Source: Tateyamaria pelophila (GTDB taxonomy: Bacteria; Pseudomonadota; Alphaproteobacteria; Rhodobacterales; Rhodobacteraceae). From it: a stretch of DNA of 64,000 bases. The translations under genes and the position numbers were made by a program. The notes under the pieces were generated by a model that worked only from the letters and a program-made list of their open reading frames with translations, made no database searches and was not told where the DNA came from. This document shows positions 48,131 to 57,731 of the stretch, one piece after another. How positions within the stretch are numbered: the stretch's first letter is position 1; each line of letters starts with the position of its first letter. Location: NCBI RefSeq assembly GCF_019966495.1, contig NZ_JAIMIA010000002.1, forward strand, positions 62,001 through 126,000, written 5' to 3'.

Positions 48131-49258
48131 ATGTTTTATGACAGCTTGCAGCGCTTTGATGCGTTTTCGGCCCTTTCGGACCCGGCACTTTATACGCCTT
48201 TGCCAGAGGACTGGATCGTCGGCACATCCGACATCGTGGGCTCGACCAAGGCGATTTCTGCGGGCCAGTACAAAACCGTCAACATGATCGGAGCGGCGGT
48301 AATCTCCGCCCAGATCAACGCGGCAGGGGGGCGGGCGTTTCCATACGTCTTTGGCGGCGATGGTGCTGCCTTTGCGCATCCCGGAAAATTCGCGGAGGAA
48401 ACGGCGGCGGCGCTGGCCGCGGTTCAGGTCTGGGCGCGTGAGGCGTTCGACATGGAATTGCGTATCGGGATGTTCAGTATGGCGGATATCCGCGCGGCTG
48501 GCAAAGATGTGACCGTTGCCCGGTACAAAGTGTCGGACGGCGTGGATTACGCAATGTTTGCGGGTGGCGGACTGAGTTGGGCCGAAGCGCAGATGAAGGC
48601 GGGTGTCGGAACGGTTCCGCCCGCTGAACCGGGTACGCAGCCCGACCTGACTGGCCTGAGCTGTCGGTGGAGCCACATGAAATCTACGAATGGCACCATC
48701 CTTTCTGTCCTGATCCAACCGACCGAAGGCGTAAGCAGTGCAGCCTTTGCAAAAGTGGCCGAGGATGTCTTGACCATTGCCCGTAAGCTGGCGCGGGGCG
48801 GGCATCCTGCACCGCCCGGAGGGCTGGGCACGGATTGGCCACCCGCCGGAGCGACCCTTGAGGCGCATGCCAGCCGCGGGTCCATGAGCCTTGAAAAACG
48901 GCGGCGGCAAATCCTGTTTGAGACGCTGATCGCCTGGATCTTGCTCAAGACCAAGATCAAGATCGGCGGATTTGATCCGGCGCACTACCAGCGCATGGTT
49001 GCGGGCAATGCCGATTTCCGGAAGTTTGATGATGGGCTTAAAATGACGATCGATTGCGATCCGGAGACCGTATCTGCGTTGGAAGCGGTTTTGGCCGAGG
49101 CATGCCGCAACGGGATCGTCCGGTACGGGCTTCACCGCCAAAACGAGGCGATGATGACCTGCATTGTACCGTCCATGATGGACGACACCCATGTCCATTT
49201 CATCGATGGAGCGGCCGGCGGCTATACGCAAGCCGCCCTTGGGATCAAAAACCCGTAA
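48131..49258 (+). CDS. DUF3095 family protein (cyclase-like fold)
   Basis: The 375-residue protein matches DUF3095: FYDSLQRFDAFSALSD, LPEDWIVGTSDIVGSTKAI and PYVFGGDGAAFAHPGK. The TSDIVGSTKAI and GGDG segments recall the metal-binding and catalytic parts of class III nucleotide cyclases (DIVGFT, GD). A C-terminal region (LEKRRRQILFETLIAWIL) follows. Enzymatic activity is unproven. The TAA stop begins a hairpin element. Confidence 0.85.
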   Translation: MFYDSLQRFDAFSALSDPALYTPLPEDWIVGTSDIVGSTKAISAGQYKTVNMIGAAVISAQINAAGGRAFPYVFGGDGAAFAHPGKFAEETAAALAAVQVWAREAFDMELRIGMFSMADIRAAGKDVTVARYKVSDGVDYAMFAGGGLSWAEAQMKAGVGTVPPAEPGTQPDLTGLSCRWSHMKSTNGTILSVLIQPTEGVSSAAFAKVAEDVLTIARKLARGGHPAPPGGLGTDWPPAGATLEAHASRGSMSLEKRRRQILFETLIAWILLKTKIKIGGFDPAHYQRMVAGNADFRKFDDGLKMTIDCDPETVSALEAVLAEACRNGIVRYGLHRQNEAMMTCIVPSMMDDTHVHFIDGAAGGYTQAALGIKNP

Positions 49259-49276
49259 GGCGGGTTTTAACCCGCC
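49252..49276 (-). repeat. TAAGGCGG hairpin element, copy 4 (contains a stop codon)
   Basis: ACCCGTAA followed by GGCGGGTT, TT and AACCCGCC. The TAA at 49256-49258 is the stop of the DUF3095 gene. The stem is 8 bp with a two-base loop. It reads as the family consensus (…CCGCCTTACGGG) on minus. The converging HpaI gene ends inside it. Confidence 0.75.
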
Positions 49277-50043
49277 CCGCCTTTCCACTGCTTGGCCAGT
49301 GCGCGCAAAGCGCCTGCCAGAAGATGCAGGTCAACGCCAGTGGCGACAAAGCGTGCGCCGGCGTCGATCATATCCTGCGTCATGTCTGACGTCGTTGACA
49401 AAACGCCCGGAGCTTTGCCTGCAGCCTCGATCCGTTGAAATGCGCCTTTGATGGTCGCTTGGACCTCGGAGTGTTTGAGTTGCCCCATATAGCCCATATC
49501 GGCAGAAAGATCCGCAGGTCCGATAAAGACCCCATCGATGCCGTCGACCGCAAGAATGTCATCGAGTGCCGCGATTCCGGCGCGATTTTCAACCTGTATC
49601 AGCAAACATATCTGATCGTCGGCCGTGGTGCCATAATCGGTGATTTCGCCAAAGTGGCTGCAGCGTGCACCGGAATAGCCGACCCCACGTCCACCTGTCG
49701 GCGGGTAGCGCACGTCATGTACCAGCTGCCGGGCCTGTTCCGCGGTTTCGACCATGGGGACCAGAACTGTCTGTGCGCCTGCGTCCAGCACCTGCTTTAG
49801 GATCCAGGTTTCGGAAATGGGCACGCGCACGGCCGCATGACTGCCTGAGGCTGCAAGCGCCATAAGCTGCATACGGATGCGCGAAATGTCGTAGGGCGCG
49901 TGTTCGCCATCGATCAGCAACCAGTCGAAGCCTGCTGTTCCAGCGATTTCGGTGGCGAGTGGATCGCCCAAGGAGAGCCAGCAGCCAATGACGGTTTCGC
50001 CGCTTTTCAACGCAGCCTTGAACGGATTGTGGGGGGCAGGCAT
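49267..50043 (-). CDS. HpcH/HpaI family class II pyruvate aldolase
   Basis: The 258-residue TIM barrel has FDWLLIDGEHAPYD, VRVPISETWILKQVLDAGA, VPMVETAEQAR with metal-binding glutamate, TGGRGVGYSGARCSHFG and FIGPADLSADMGY. These are the 4-hydroxy-2-oxo-heptane-1,7-dioate aldolase (HpaI) landmarks. It cleaves 4-hydroxy-2-oxo acids to pyruvate and an aldehyde. It is not next to aromatic-degradation genes, so a wider aldol role is possible. Confidence 0.93.
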   Translation of the reverse strand: MPAPHNPFKAALKSGETVIGCWLSLGDPLATEIAGTAGFDWLLIDGEHAPYDISRIRMQLMALAASGSHAAVRVPISETWILKQVLDAGAQTVLVPMVETAEQARQLVHDVRYPPTGGRGVGYSGARCSHFGEITDYGTTADDQICLLIQVENRAGIAALDDILAVDGIDGVFIGPADLSADMGYMGQLKHSEVQATIKGAFQRIEAAGKAPGVLSTTSDMTQDMIDAGARFVATGVDLHLLAGALRALAKQWKGGAG

Positions 50044-50123
50044 GTGACGTCTCCTTTGGTTTTGGAAATCCTAGCCTTGGGGGCCGTTCAATGACCAGCC
50101 CTTGTCGGCATCGTTGTGATGAG

Positions 50124-50210
50124 GCGCTCACGCGCCACGCGATGATTGCACCCGCCTCCGGCCGGTGCGTTTTTGCCTCCGGCGGGAGTTTATCTGGCAA
50201 GATGAAGGTG
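50124..50210 (+). repeat. Three-hairpin intergenic element, copy B
   Basis: GGCGC-TCAC-GCGCC (hairpin 1), a spacer ACGCGATGATT, GCACC-c-GCC-TCC-GGC-c-GGTGC (hairpin 2), GTTTTTG, CTCC-GGCG-GGAG (hairpin 3), then TTTATCTGGCAAGATGAAGG. It lies between the HpaI and regulator genes, both on minus. Confidence 0.8.
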
Positions 50211-50212
50211 GA

Positions 50213-50917
50213 TCAGAGGACTTTGATGACGTCTTTTTCAACGGATAACATATAGCCACGTCTGGCGATGTTCTTGACCAGCAGCTCGCTGACGATCTGG
50301 TTGCCCAGCGTGTCGCGCAGCCGTTTGATCCGCGTGGCACCTGCGGCCTCGTCGCAGTCGGCGGACGCTCGGCCAGAGATCACCCCTTCGATTTCCGACC
50401 CGGAGAGGATATCGTCGTCCATCCGTGCTTCGGCCAGGACCGACATCGTTTCCATTGCGGCGTCGGTAAGTTTAAAGCCGAGGCAATTGAGATAGACGGT
50501 GTTTTCCTCGCGGCTGATCAGCAGGGAATTGACCTGAATACCGACACGTTCGATTTGTGCAAAACGCCGGTTCAGGCCCACGATCAGGAAAAGAAAGACC
50601 AAGGCCGCGCTCATCATCGCCGTAGCGAAGACCAAGAGCACGAAAATCACCATGCGGTAACTGGCCAGCGTGTCGGAAAAGGCGTTTCCGGACTGCGCGA
50701 GGATCTCGAGCAGTTTGATTTCAGCCTGGCTGTTGAGGTTGGCGTTTTCGATGAACATCCGTTCAACGCGGGCATCAAAAGCGCCGGAATCGGGCAGAGT
50801 CAGAAACAGCAGGAGCGCCGCTCCCAGCAACAGGATCAGAATGCCAGCGACACCCAGCACAACCAGTCGCCCGCCGGTGCGCCGCATCTCAGAAGCGGAG
50901 GTAGTATTGTCCTGCAC
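50213..50917 (-). CDS. Membrane-anchored OmpR-type winged-helix regulator
   Basis: The 234-residue protein has two membrane segments (about residues 16-40 and 86-112) enclosing a periplasmic loop of about 45 residues, then a short linker and a C-terminal OmpR/PhoB-type winged helix. The latter includes FKLTDAAMETMSVLAEAR, then IKRLRDTLGNQIVSELLVKN and IARRGYMLS. Topology is opposite to ToxR/CadC, with DNA binding at the C-terminus. The start is GTG 50917 behind GGAAAG, inside the end of the upstream gene (29-bp overlap). It may sense an envelope signal. Confidence 0.8.
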   Translation of the reverse strand: MQDNTTSASEMRRTGGRLVVLGVAGILILLLGAALLLFLTLPDSGAFDARVERMFIENANLNSQAEIKLLEILAQSGNAFSDTLASYRMVIFVLLVFATAMMSAALVFLFLIVGLNRRFAQIERVGIQVNSLLISREENTVYLNCLGFKLTDAAMETMSVLAEARMDDDILSGSEIEGVISGRASADCDEAAGATRIKRLRDTLGNQIVSELLVKNIARRGYMLSVEKDVIKVL

Positions 50918-51170
50918 TGTCTTTCCTTTGATCGAGCCCTTCGGGGCCAAAAACCGACATCACTTGCAGTAGCGTCCAGCCGCTTGCCATTAGCCGCCCT
51001 GCCAGTTCGTCTTTTGCTGCACCCATTGAGCATTGGCCAGAGAGTTGCACCACACCGTAGTGCAGGCGCAGGGGGCTGTCTTGCTTGGCCTTGTAATCGG
51101 CAAAGCACTGCGCGGCTGCCCCACTGGTCAAAGCGCATGTGAGCGCGAAGGAGAGAGCAATGTGTTTCAT
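50889..51170 (-). CDS. Small exported protein overlapping the membrane regulator
   Basis: The 93-residue protein starts at ATG 51170 with a signal peptide (IALSFALTCALTSGAAAQ) and has two cysteines in the mature part (CFADYKAK, GQCSMGAAKDELAGRL), consistent with one disulfide. It ends inside the regulator gene, so the two are translationally linked. No family is recognised. It is a candidate periplasmic partner of the regulator's loop (inference). Confidence 0.7.
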   Translation of the reverse strand: MKHIALSFALTCALTSGAAAQCFADYKAKQDSPLRLHYGVVQLSGQCSMGAAKDELAGRLMASGWTLLQVMSVFGPEGLDQRKDSAGQYYLRF

Positions 51171-51344
51171 GACCGTGAGAGTGGAGTGAAGTGCGCGGAT
51201 ATTCAATAACAACCGGGCGCTCGGGGTCGTGTCATCAGATAACAAGGGGTCGTTATTGCCTGTCTGGTGACCGCAGCGGCACATTCGTTTCAGTACCAAG
51301 AGCCTTGGTCCGATTTCCGAATGATCCCACAAAGGACGATCCAA

Positions 51345-51842
51345 ATGACATATCTTTCATACCGCCATTTCATCGCTATCGTTGTGACCAGCGCGATTGC
51401 CATCGCCGGTTTCAGTGCGGCCCCGGCCCGCGCTGGGCAAGACGACGTGAACAAGGCCTTGGCCGCTCTGGCAGGCTTGGCCGTTTTGGGCGTCGTCATT
51501 CACAACGTGCGCGAGGACGACAAGAAGAGCAAACCGAGGGTCATCGATCGCCGTTATGGTCCAGATGATCGTTTTCGCGAAGAGGTGCGCCGTGGTGAGA
51601 AGCCGCGGCCCTTGCCGCGGCGTGTGAACCGCAAGCTTTTGCCGCAGCAGTGTTTGCGCAGTGTCGAGACCCGGGAGGGGCGCATGCACGTATTTGGGCA
51701 ACGTTGCCTTGAGAGGAATTATCGTTTTGCCGACAGTCTGCCGCGCAAATGTGAGCAGAAGTTTCGGACAGATCGGGGCAAGCGTATGGGTTACGGCGCC
51801 CGGTGTCTGAGTCGGAGAGGGTATGCGCTGGCCCGTCGATAG
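51345..51842 (+). CDS. Exported basic protein of unknown function
   Basis: The 165-residue protein has a signal peptide ending SAAPARAGQ, a second hydrophobic stretch (ALAALAGLAVLGVVIHNV), and a long basic, arginine-rich domain with four cysteines (QQCLRSVE, GQRCLERNYR, PRKCEQKF, ARCLSRR) at similar spacing. That suggests two related disulfide-bonded half-repeats. AAGGAC lies before the ATG. It resembles hypothetical secreted proteins of roseobacters. Function unknown. Confidence 0.75.
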   Translation: MTYLSYRHFIAIVVTSAIAIAGFSAAPARAGQDDVNKALAALAGLAVLGVVIHNVREDDKKSKPRVIDRRYGPDDRFREEVRRGEKPRPLPRRVNRKLLPQQCLRSVETREGRMHVFGQRCLERNYRFADSLPRKCEQKFRTDRGKRMGYGARCLSRRGYALARR

Positions 51843-51910
51843 GAAGGGGATGTGACGATCCTCCAGGTGTCGAACTGGCCGGGCGGTGCGTCGGCGCCGC
51901 CTTGCTTCAT

Positions 51911-52000
51911 TGCGCTGCCATGCGGCAGCACGTGACGTTTGCACTTTCCGCCGGAAAGTGCGTTTTGCCTTCGGCGAGGATTTTTTGGAACAGAGAAAGG
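51911..52000 (+). repeat. Three-hairpin intergenic element, copy C
   Basis: GCTGCC-ATGC-GGCAGC (hairpin 1), ACGTGACGTTT, GCACTTTCC-GCC-GGAAAGTGC (hairpin 2, perfect 9-bp stem), GTTTTG, then CCTTCGGCGAGGA, TTTTTTGGAACAGAGAAAGG. It is directly upstream of rnhB, and its last bases (AAAGGA) serve as the rnhB ribosome site. Confidence 0.8.
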
Positions 52001-52007
52001 AACCAGC

Positions 52008-52598
52008 GTGCCGGACTTTTCCCTTGAGGCGGCCATTGGCGGATATGTGGCCGGGGTAGATGAGGTGGGTCGTGGTCCTTTGGCGGGTCCGGTCACGGCG
52101 GCCGCAGTCGTGTTGGACGTGGCGCGTATCCCGGTCGGATTGGACGATTCAAAAAAGCTGACGGCGCGGGCCCGTGAAGCCTTGTGGTCCAAGATCCTGA
52201 ACTGCGCGGATGTGTCTGTCGCCCATGCCTCTGTGGCGGAGATCGATCGACTGAACATTTTGCGTGCGTCCCATTTGGCGATGGAGCGGGCGGTGGCCGG
52301 TCTGCGTTTTGTGCCTGATCATCTGTTAATCGACGGCAACATGATACCGCGCGGAATAGCCCTTCCGGCGTCGGCTGTGGTCAAGGGGGATGGGCGGTCG
52401 CAGTCGATTGCAGCGGCTTCAATTGTGGCCAAAATATGTCGTGATCGGATCATGGTGGATTTGGCGCAACAGCATCCCGGTTATGGCTGGCACACGAACA
52501 TGGGATATGGATCGAAAAGCCACATAGCTGCGCTTCAAAATCTAGGGGTGACACCACACCATAGGCGTTCGTTCAAGCCCGTCCACAATATGTTGTGA
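52008..52598 (+). CDS. rnhB: Ribonuclease HII
   Basis: The 196-residue protein has GYVAGVDEVGRGPLAGPV (catalytic DE), DDSKKLT, LLIDGNMIPRG with a catalytic aspartate, and KGDGRSQSIAAASIVAKICRD. It removes ribonucleotides from DNA. It starts at GTG 52008 with AGAAAGGAACC upstream. It is followed by ccrM, the classical alphaproteobacterial order. Confidence 0.97.
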   Translation: MPDFSLEAAIGGYVAGVDEVGRGPLAGPVTAAAVVLDVARIPVGLDDSKKLTARAREALWSKILNCADVSVAHASVAEIDRLNILRASHLAMERAVAGLRFVPDHLLIDGNMIPRGIALPASAVVKGDGRSQSIAAASIVAKICRDRIMVDLAQQHPGYGWHTNMGYGSKSHIAALQNLGVTPHHRRSFKPVHNML

Positions 52599-52614
52599 CA
52601 AGTCTGTTTCTTAA

Positions 52615-52710
52615 GTCGCTGATTCAAAAAAGAATTTGACCGCGAATCAGGTAGGCTTCATCTTGGACCCAACCAACGAGTGCACAAGCACCGGGGACAG
52701 AGGCAGATAG
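52615..52710 (+). promoter_or_regulatory. ccrM upstream region with two GANTC sites
   Basis: GATTC at 52621-52625 and GAATC at 52644-52648 are both GANTC, the CcrM target. A TTAA at 52611-52614 could be half of a CtrA site, but the second half is missing. In Caulobacter two GANTC sites lie in the ccrM leader and make the gene methylation-sensitive. The same arrangement here suggests self-regulation. Confidence 0.6.
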
Positions 52711-53811
<1,101 letters not shown>

Positions 53812-53876
53812 CATTTTTCGAACACCGCCGGTGCCTGCGGCCTACCCATGGCCACTCTGCAAGGCACTACACCTAT

Positions 53877-53904
53877 GCCCCGCCTCTTTTGGCGGGGCTT
53901 TTTT
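53877..53904 (+). terminator. Intrinsic terminator of rnhB-ccrM
   Basis: GCCCCGCC, a TCTTTT loop and GGCGGGGC form an 8-bp stem followed by six T. Confidence 0.95.
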
Positions 53905-53948
53905 GCGTTGATGGCGTACATTCATTGCAAACCGCGCGGAGATCGCCA

Positions 53949-55301
53949 ATGACGGATGTCACACAAAACAGGTCCACGTCAGGGCGTTCCTCCGACGCAG
54001 ATGAGGTGCCGTCGCACCGCCATGCGCGGGAAGCCCTGGCGCGCAACAAGCAGGAAGGTATGGATCTGGCCGTCAAGGCGCGGACGACGGCGCTTCTGAT
54101 TACGGCGGGTTTGCTGGTCTTTCTCAATCCAAGCTGGGAGGTCATCTGGTATCAAGGCTTGTTGTTGCTTTTGGTGTTGGTTGGTCTCTTGCAAAGGCGC
54201 GTCGGGCGCGTCGGCCAATCGCGCGTCGAGCTTTTGTTGCTCTTTCTGGATCTGCTGTTGATGACGGTTGCCTTGCTGGTACCGAACCCGTTGTCGAAAG
54301 AGGACCTGCCCACCGCTCTGATTTATCAGTTTGACGTTTTCCAGTATTTTTACATTATTCTGGCAACCGGCGTGTTGTCCTATTCGTGGCGCACGATTGT
54401 CGCGATTGGAAACTGGACGCTTTGTCTGTGGCTTTTGGGAACGCTTTCCATCTGGTTTTTCGGCCGGACGGTGCCGGGCCTGAGCGAAGCGGCTCTGGAG
54501 CTTTTTCCCGGCAACATGGATCTGGGCGCGCAACTGGATCCGAATCTTGTCCATTGGGATTTGCGGATTCAGGAAGTTATGGTGTTCATCATTGTGGCGG
54601 GCATTCTGGCCGTCACGGTAAGGCGTTATCAGAATTTGGTTCTCGACAGCGCTGAAATGTCCCGCGAACGCACCAATCTGGCGCGCTATTTTTCTCCGAC
54701 CATGGTCGAAGAGCTGTCACAAAAGGATGAACCGCTTGGCCAGATCCGCAGCCATGATGCGGCGGTGCTTTTTGTCGATATCGTCGGGTTCACGGCCTAT
54801 TCCGATGGCCGCCCGCCGCAGGAGGTGATCGAGACCTTGCGTACCTTTCACGCGCGGATGGAAAGCGAGGTGTTTGCCCATGGCGGCACGCTCGACAAAT
54901 ACCTGGGGGACGGGTTGATGGCCACGTTCGGAACGCCGTTGCCGCTGAAGGATGATGCGGCACGAGCGGTGGCCTGCGTGCGGGCGATGGCTGACCGAAT
55001 GGCTGCGCTGAATGCGGCCCGCAAGGCGGATGGGCTGCCCGAAATCGATGCGCGCTTTGGCTTGCATTTCGGTCCGGTGGTTCTTGGGGATATCGGGGCC
55101 AACCGGCTGGAATTCGCCGTTCTGGGCGACACCGTCAATGTCGCCAGCAGGCTGGAGGCGATGACGCGATCCCTGAATGTGCAGGCCATCGCTAGCGATG
55201 CCGCAATCCAGGCGGCCGGTAGCCATGAAGGCTTTGAGGCGGTCCCGGACCAAGCGGTGCGCGGCGTGGCCAAGCCGCTCGCCGTTTGGGTGTTGCCTTA
55301 G
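53949..55301 (+). CDS. Class III adenylate/guanylate cyclase with membrane domain
   Basis: The 450-residue protein has about six membrane spans in residues 40-230, then a cytosolic cyclase domain. AAVLFVDIVGFTAYSD (first metal aspartate), TLDKYLGDGLMATFG (second) and LEFAVLGDTVNVASRLE are conserved. It makes cyclic nucleotide, probably cAMP. The membrane part could be a sensor of MASE type. Single gene; it follows the ccrM terminator. Confidence 0.93.
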   Translation: MTDVTQNRSTSGRSSDADEVPSHRHAREALARNKQEGMDLAVKARTTALLITAGLLVFLNPSWEVIWYQGLLLLLVLVGLLQRRVGRVGQSRVELLLLFLDLLLMTVALLVPNPLSKEDLPTALIYQFDVFQYFYIILATGVLSYSWRTIVAIGNWTLCLWLLGTLSIWFFGRTVPGLSEAALELFPGNMDLGAQLDPNLVHWDLRIQEVMVFIIVAGILAVTVRRYQNLVLDSAEMSRERTNLARYFSPTMVEELSQKDEPLGQIRSHDAAVLFVDIVGFTAYSDGRPPQEVIETLRTFHARMESEVFAHGGTLDKYLGDGLMATFGTPLPLKDDAARAVACVRAMADRMAALNAARKADGLPEIDARFGLHFGPVVLGDIGANRLEFAVLGDTVNVASRLEAMTRSLNVQAIASDAAIQAAGSHEGFEAVPDQAVRGVAKPLAVWVLP

Positions 55302-55381
55302 GTACGCAGTAGCCTTTCTTAGAACTTAAATATTAAAATCAAGTATTTGCAAAGGTAGGTCAATAACGCCTGCGTCTACGA

Positions 55382-56515
55382 TCAGCGGGGCAAGGGATTG
55401 CTGGCCTTGTTGTAAGGCCGCCAATCGGTGATTTCAGGATAATACATATCTCGCCATTGCTTGACCCTCGGGTTCATCACCCGCCGCCAGACACGTGGGA
55501 TCATGGCGGCAATCGTCATCACCGGATAGCCATAAGGCAACTGTGGGGCATCGGCTTCGGTATAGTTTTGCAACATTGGAAAGCGGCGATCTGGTTTGTA
55601 GTGATGATCGGAATGGCGCTGGAGATTTATCAAAAGCCAGTTGGAAGCCCTCTGGGCGGCATTCCAGGAATGGCGCGGCTGGACGTGTTCGTATTTTCCA
55701 CCGCCCAGATGCTTGCGGGTCAAACCGTAATGTTCAATGTAATTGACCAGTTCCAATTGCCAGATCGCGGTTCCGGCTTGCATCGCAAAGAGGCCGACGC
55801 CGACCCACCCGCCCAAGGCGAAAGCCAAAAGCAAAAAGGCCGACTGCAGCATCGCATATTTCCAGAACGGGTTCGAGCGATCTGTTGCGGGCAGGTTTTT
55901 GCGCGCCAGCATCGCTTTTTCTGCGGCCCATGCAGAGGCAAGGCTTTGTCGGAGCACGCGGGGATAGAACCGATAGAAACTCTCCCCCATGCGCGCCGTC
56001 ACCGGATCGCGCGGCGTTGCGACATAGCGGTGATGCACCAGCAGGTGCTCCGAGCGGAAATGGGAATAGAGCACCATCGCGAGCAACGCATCCGCCAGCC
56101 ACCGCTCCACCTTGTTCTTCTGGTGCATCAACTCGTGACTGTAGTTGATCCCCACGGTGCCATTGATAACACCGACGCCAAAGAAAATGGCGAGCTTTTC
56201 GAACGTGTTCAAATGCGTGGCGGGGGCCACGTACCAGATCAGGCTGAACAGCGTTACAAATTGCACCGGCGGCCAAACGGTTGTGAGGGCGCGGTACCAG
56301 CGCAAGTCATCCTCGGTTGTTTCCAGATCGGCATTGTCGGTGTTCACGCCAACCGCCAGATCGAGGATTGAAAACATGTACCACGTGACAAGAGGCAGCA
56401 GTATGACCGTCCAGCCGCCATGTATCGCCGTGACCCACGCCAGCGGGATCAGCAAGAACGAGATCCAGAAGGGCAGGGCGCTTTGGAATTTTGCGACGGT
56501 TTCGGGCGGCAGGGT
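55382..56515 (-). CDS. AlkB-type alkane monooxygenase/fatty acid desaturase-family membrane enzyme
   Basis: The 377-residue integral membrane di-iron enzyme has the histidine boxes SHELMHQKNK, SEHLLVHHR, and LQRHSDHH, plus NYIEHYGL, the HYG motif of alkane hydroxylases. Six hydrophobic segments are present. It probably hydroxylates medium-chain alkanes or fatty compounds at the end position. The ATG at 56515 (AAAGGA upstream) is preferred over a GTG at 56542. No rubredoxin gene adjoins it; the reductase at 25 kb could supply electrons (speculative). Confidence 0.92.
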   Translation of the reverse strand, partial: TLPPETVAKFQSALPFWISFLLIPLAWVTAIHGGWTVILLPLVTWYMFSILDLAVGVNTDNADLETTEDDLRWYRALTTVWPPVQFVTLFSLIWYVAPATHLNTFEKLAIFFGVGVINGTVGINYSHELMHQKNKVERWLADALLAMVLYSHFRSEHLLVHHRYVATPRDPVTARMGESFYRFYPRVLRQSLASAWAAEKAMLARKNLPATDRSNPFWKYAMLQSAFLLLAFALGGWVGVGLFAMQAGTAIWQLELVNYIEHYGLTRKHLGGGKYEHVQPRHSWNAAQRASNWLLINLQRHSDHHYKPDRRFPMLQNYTEADAPQLPYGYPVMTIAAMIPRVWRRVMNPRVKQWRDMYYPEITDWRPYNKASNPLPR

Positions 56516-56600
56516 CATCAACGCGATCCTTTGGGGCTTCACCGTTAAATCATAGGGGGTTAACGGGTCGTGTGCAAAGCGGGACCCGGCAGCGCAGCGC

Positions 56601-57647
56601 TTAACTCTGCGTCAGGTCAAAAGCTTTGCGCATCACGGTCGGCAGATCGGAGGGTCGAAAATCCGTGCGTGGCAGGAACGCACCGACATCGGTCTGCACC
56701 TCTGCGCCGACATCGGCCACCATCACGTCAAGCATCAGGTGAAAATGGGTGAAAGTGTGGCGCACTTCGCCCGGAATTTTTTGCCAGTCTGCCGCAATTG
56801 GCGGATTTTGCGGCCGCTGATCCGACACGGTGATCCAATCCGATCCGGGCCAGCCCAACATACCACCCAAAAGGCCCTTTTCCGGGCGTGTTTCCAACAA
56901 CACCGCCCCGTCCGCCCGCCGCGCGATGTAGACTGTGCCGTGGCGCACCGGTTTTGCCGCTTTCGGTGTTTTCCTTGGTAATTCAGCTGCGGTACCTGCG
57001 ATGCGTGCGACACAGGGGTCACGCCATGGGCAGATGCCGCAAGCCGGAGACTTGGGAGTGCAGATCGTGGCGCCAAGATCCATGACCGCCTGCGCATAGT
57101 CCCCCGGGCGGTCTGCCGGTGTCAGAGCCTCCGCATAGGCGGTCAGGATCGGTTTGGCCGACGGCAGGGGGGTGTGTTCGTCATGCATGCGGGCCATGAC
57201 CCGCTCGACATTGCCGTCCACGACCGTGTGGCGCAGGTCAAAGGCGATGGAAGCAATCGCCGCCGCCGTGTAGGGGCCGATTCCGGGCAGTTTCAACAAG
57301 GCCGCGTGATCGGGGGGAAACACACCGCCATGATCTGCGACCACAGCACGGGCACATTTGAGCAAGTTGCGCGCGCGGGCGTAATACCCAAGTCCCGCCC
57401 AAGCCCCCATGACGTCGGCATCTTCCGTCGCAGCAAGGTCGCTGACGGTTGGCCATCGCGCGATAAACTTTTGAAAATAGGACGTTACGGCGGCAACAGT
57501 GGTCTGTTGCAGCATAATCTCACTCATCCAGATGGCATAGGGGTCGGGGCGTTTGCCAGACGCCTTATCGGTCGGGGAAACACGCCATGGCATGATGCGG
57601 GCGTGGACATCATACCAGTCCAACAGGTCGGCGCTGAGGTCACGCAA
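56601..57647 (-). CDS. mutY: A/G-specific adenine glycosylase MutY
   Basis: The 348-residue protein has the MutY N-terminus (MPWR), EIMLQQTTVAAVTSYF, the helix-hairpin-helix LPGIGPYTAAAIASIAFD and VVDGNVERVMAR with the catalytic aspartate. Its iron-sulfur loop CTPKSPACGICPWRDPC has the C-x6-C-x2-C-x5-C spacing. The C-terminal NUDT1-like 8-oxoG domain follows (LLETRPEKGLLGGM). It removes adenine opposite 8-oxoguanine. The likely start is TTG 57647 with AGGAA upstream. It is divergent from the DciA-like gene. Confidence 0.96.
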   Translation of the reverse strand: MRDLSADLLDWYDVHARIMPWRVSPTDKASGKRPDPYAIWMSEIMLQQTTVAAVTSYFQKFIARWPTVSDLAATEDADVMGAWAGLGYYARARNLLKCARAVVADHGGVFPPDHAALLKLPGIGPYTAAAIASIAFDLRHTVVDGNVERVMARMHDEHTPLPSAKPILTAYAEALTPADRPGDYAQAVMDLGATICTPKSPACGICPWRDPCVARIAGTAAELPRKTPKAAKPVRHGTVYIARRADGAVLLETRPEKGLLGGMLGWPGSDWITVSDQRPQNPPIAADWQKIPGEVRHTFTHFHLMLDVMVADVGAEVQTDVGAFLPRTDFRPSDLPTVMRKAFDLTQS

Positions 57648-57731
57648 GATTTATGTTCCTTTCGGGCATCTGATCTGGGTTCCGGCCACAGCATCCGCTA
57701 TGGTTGGCGCAAGATGAAGGAGAACATAGTC

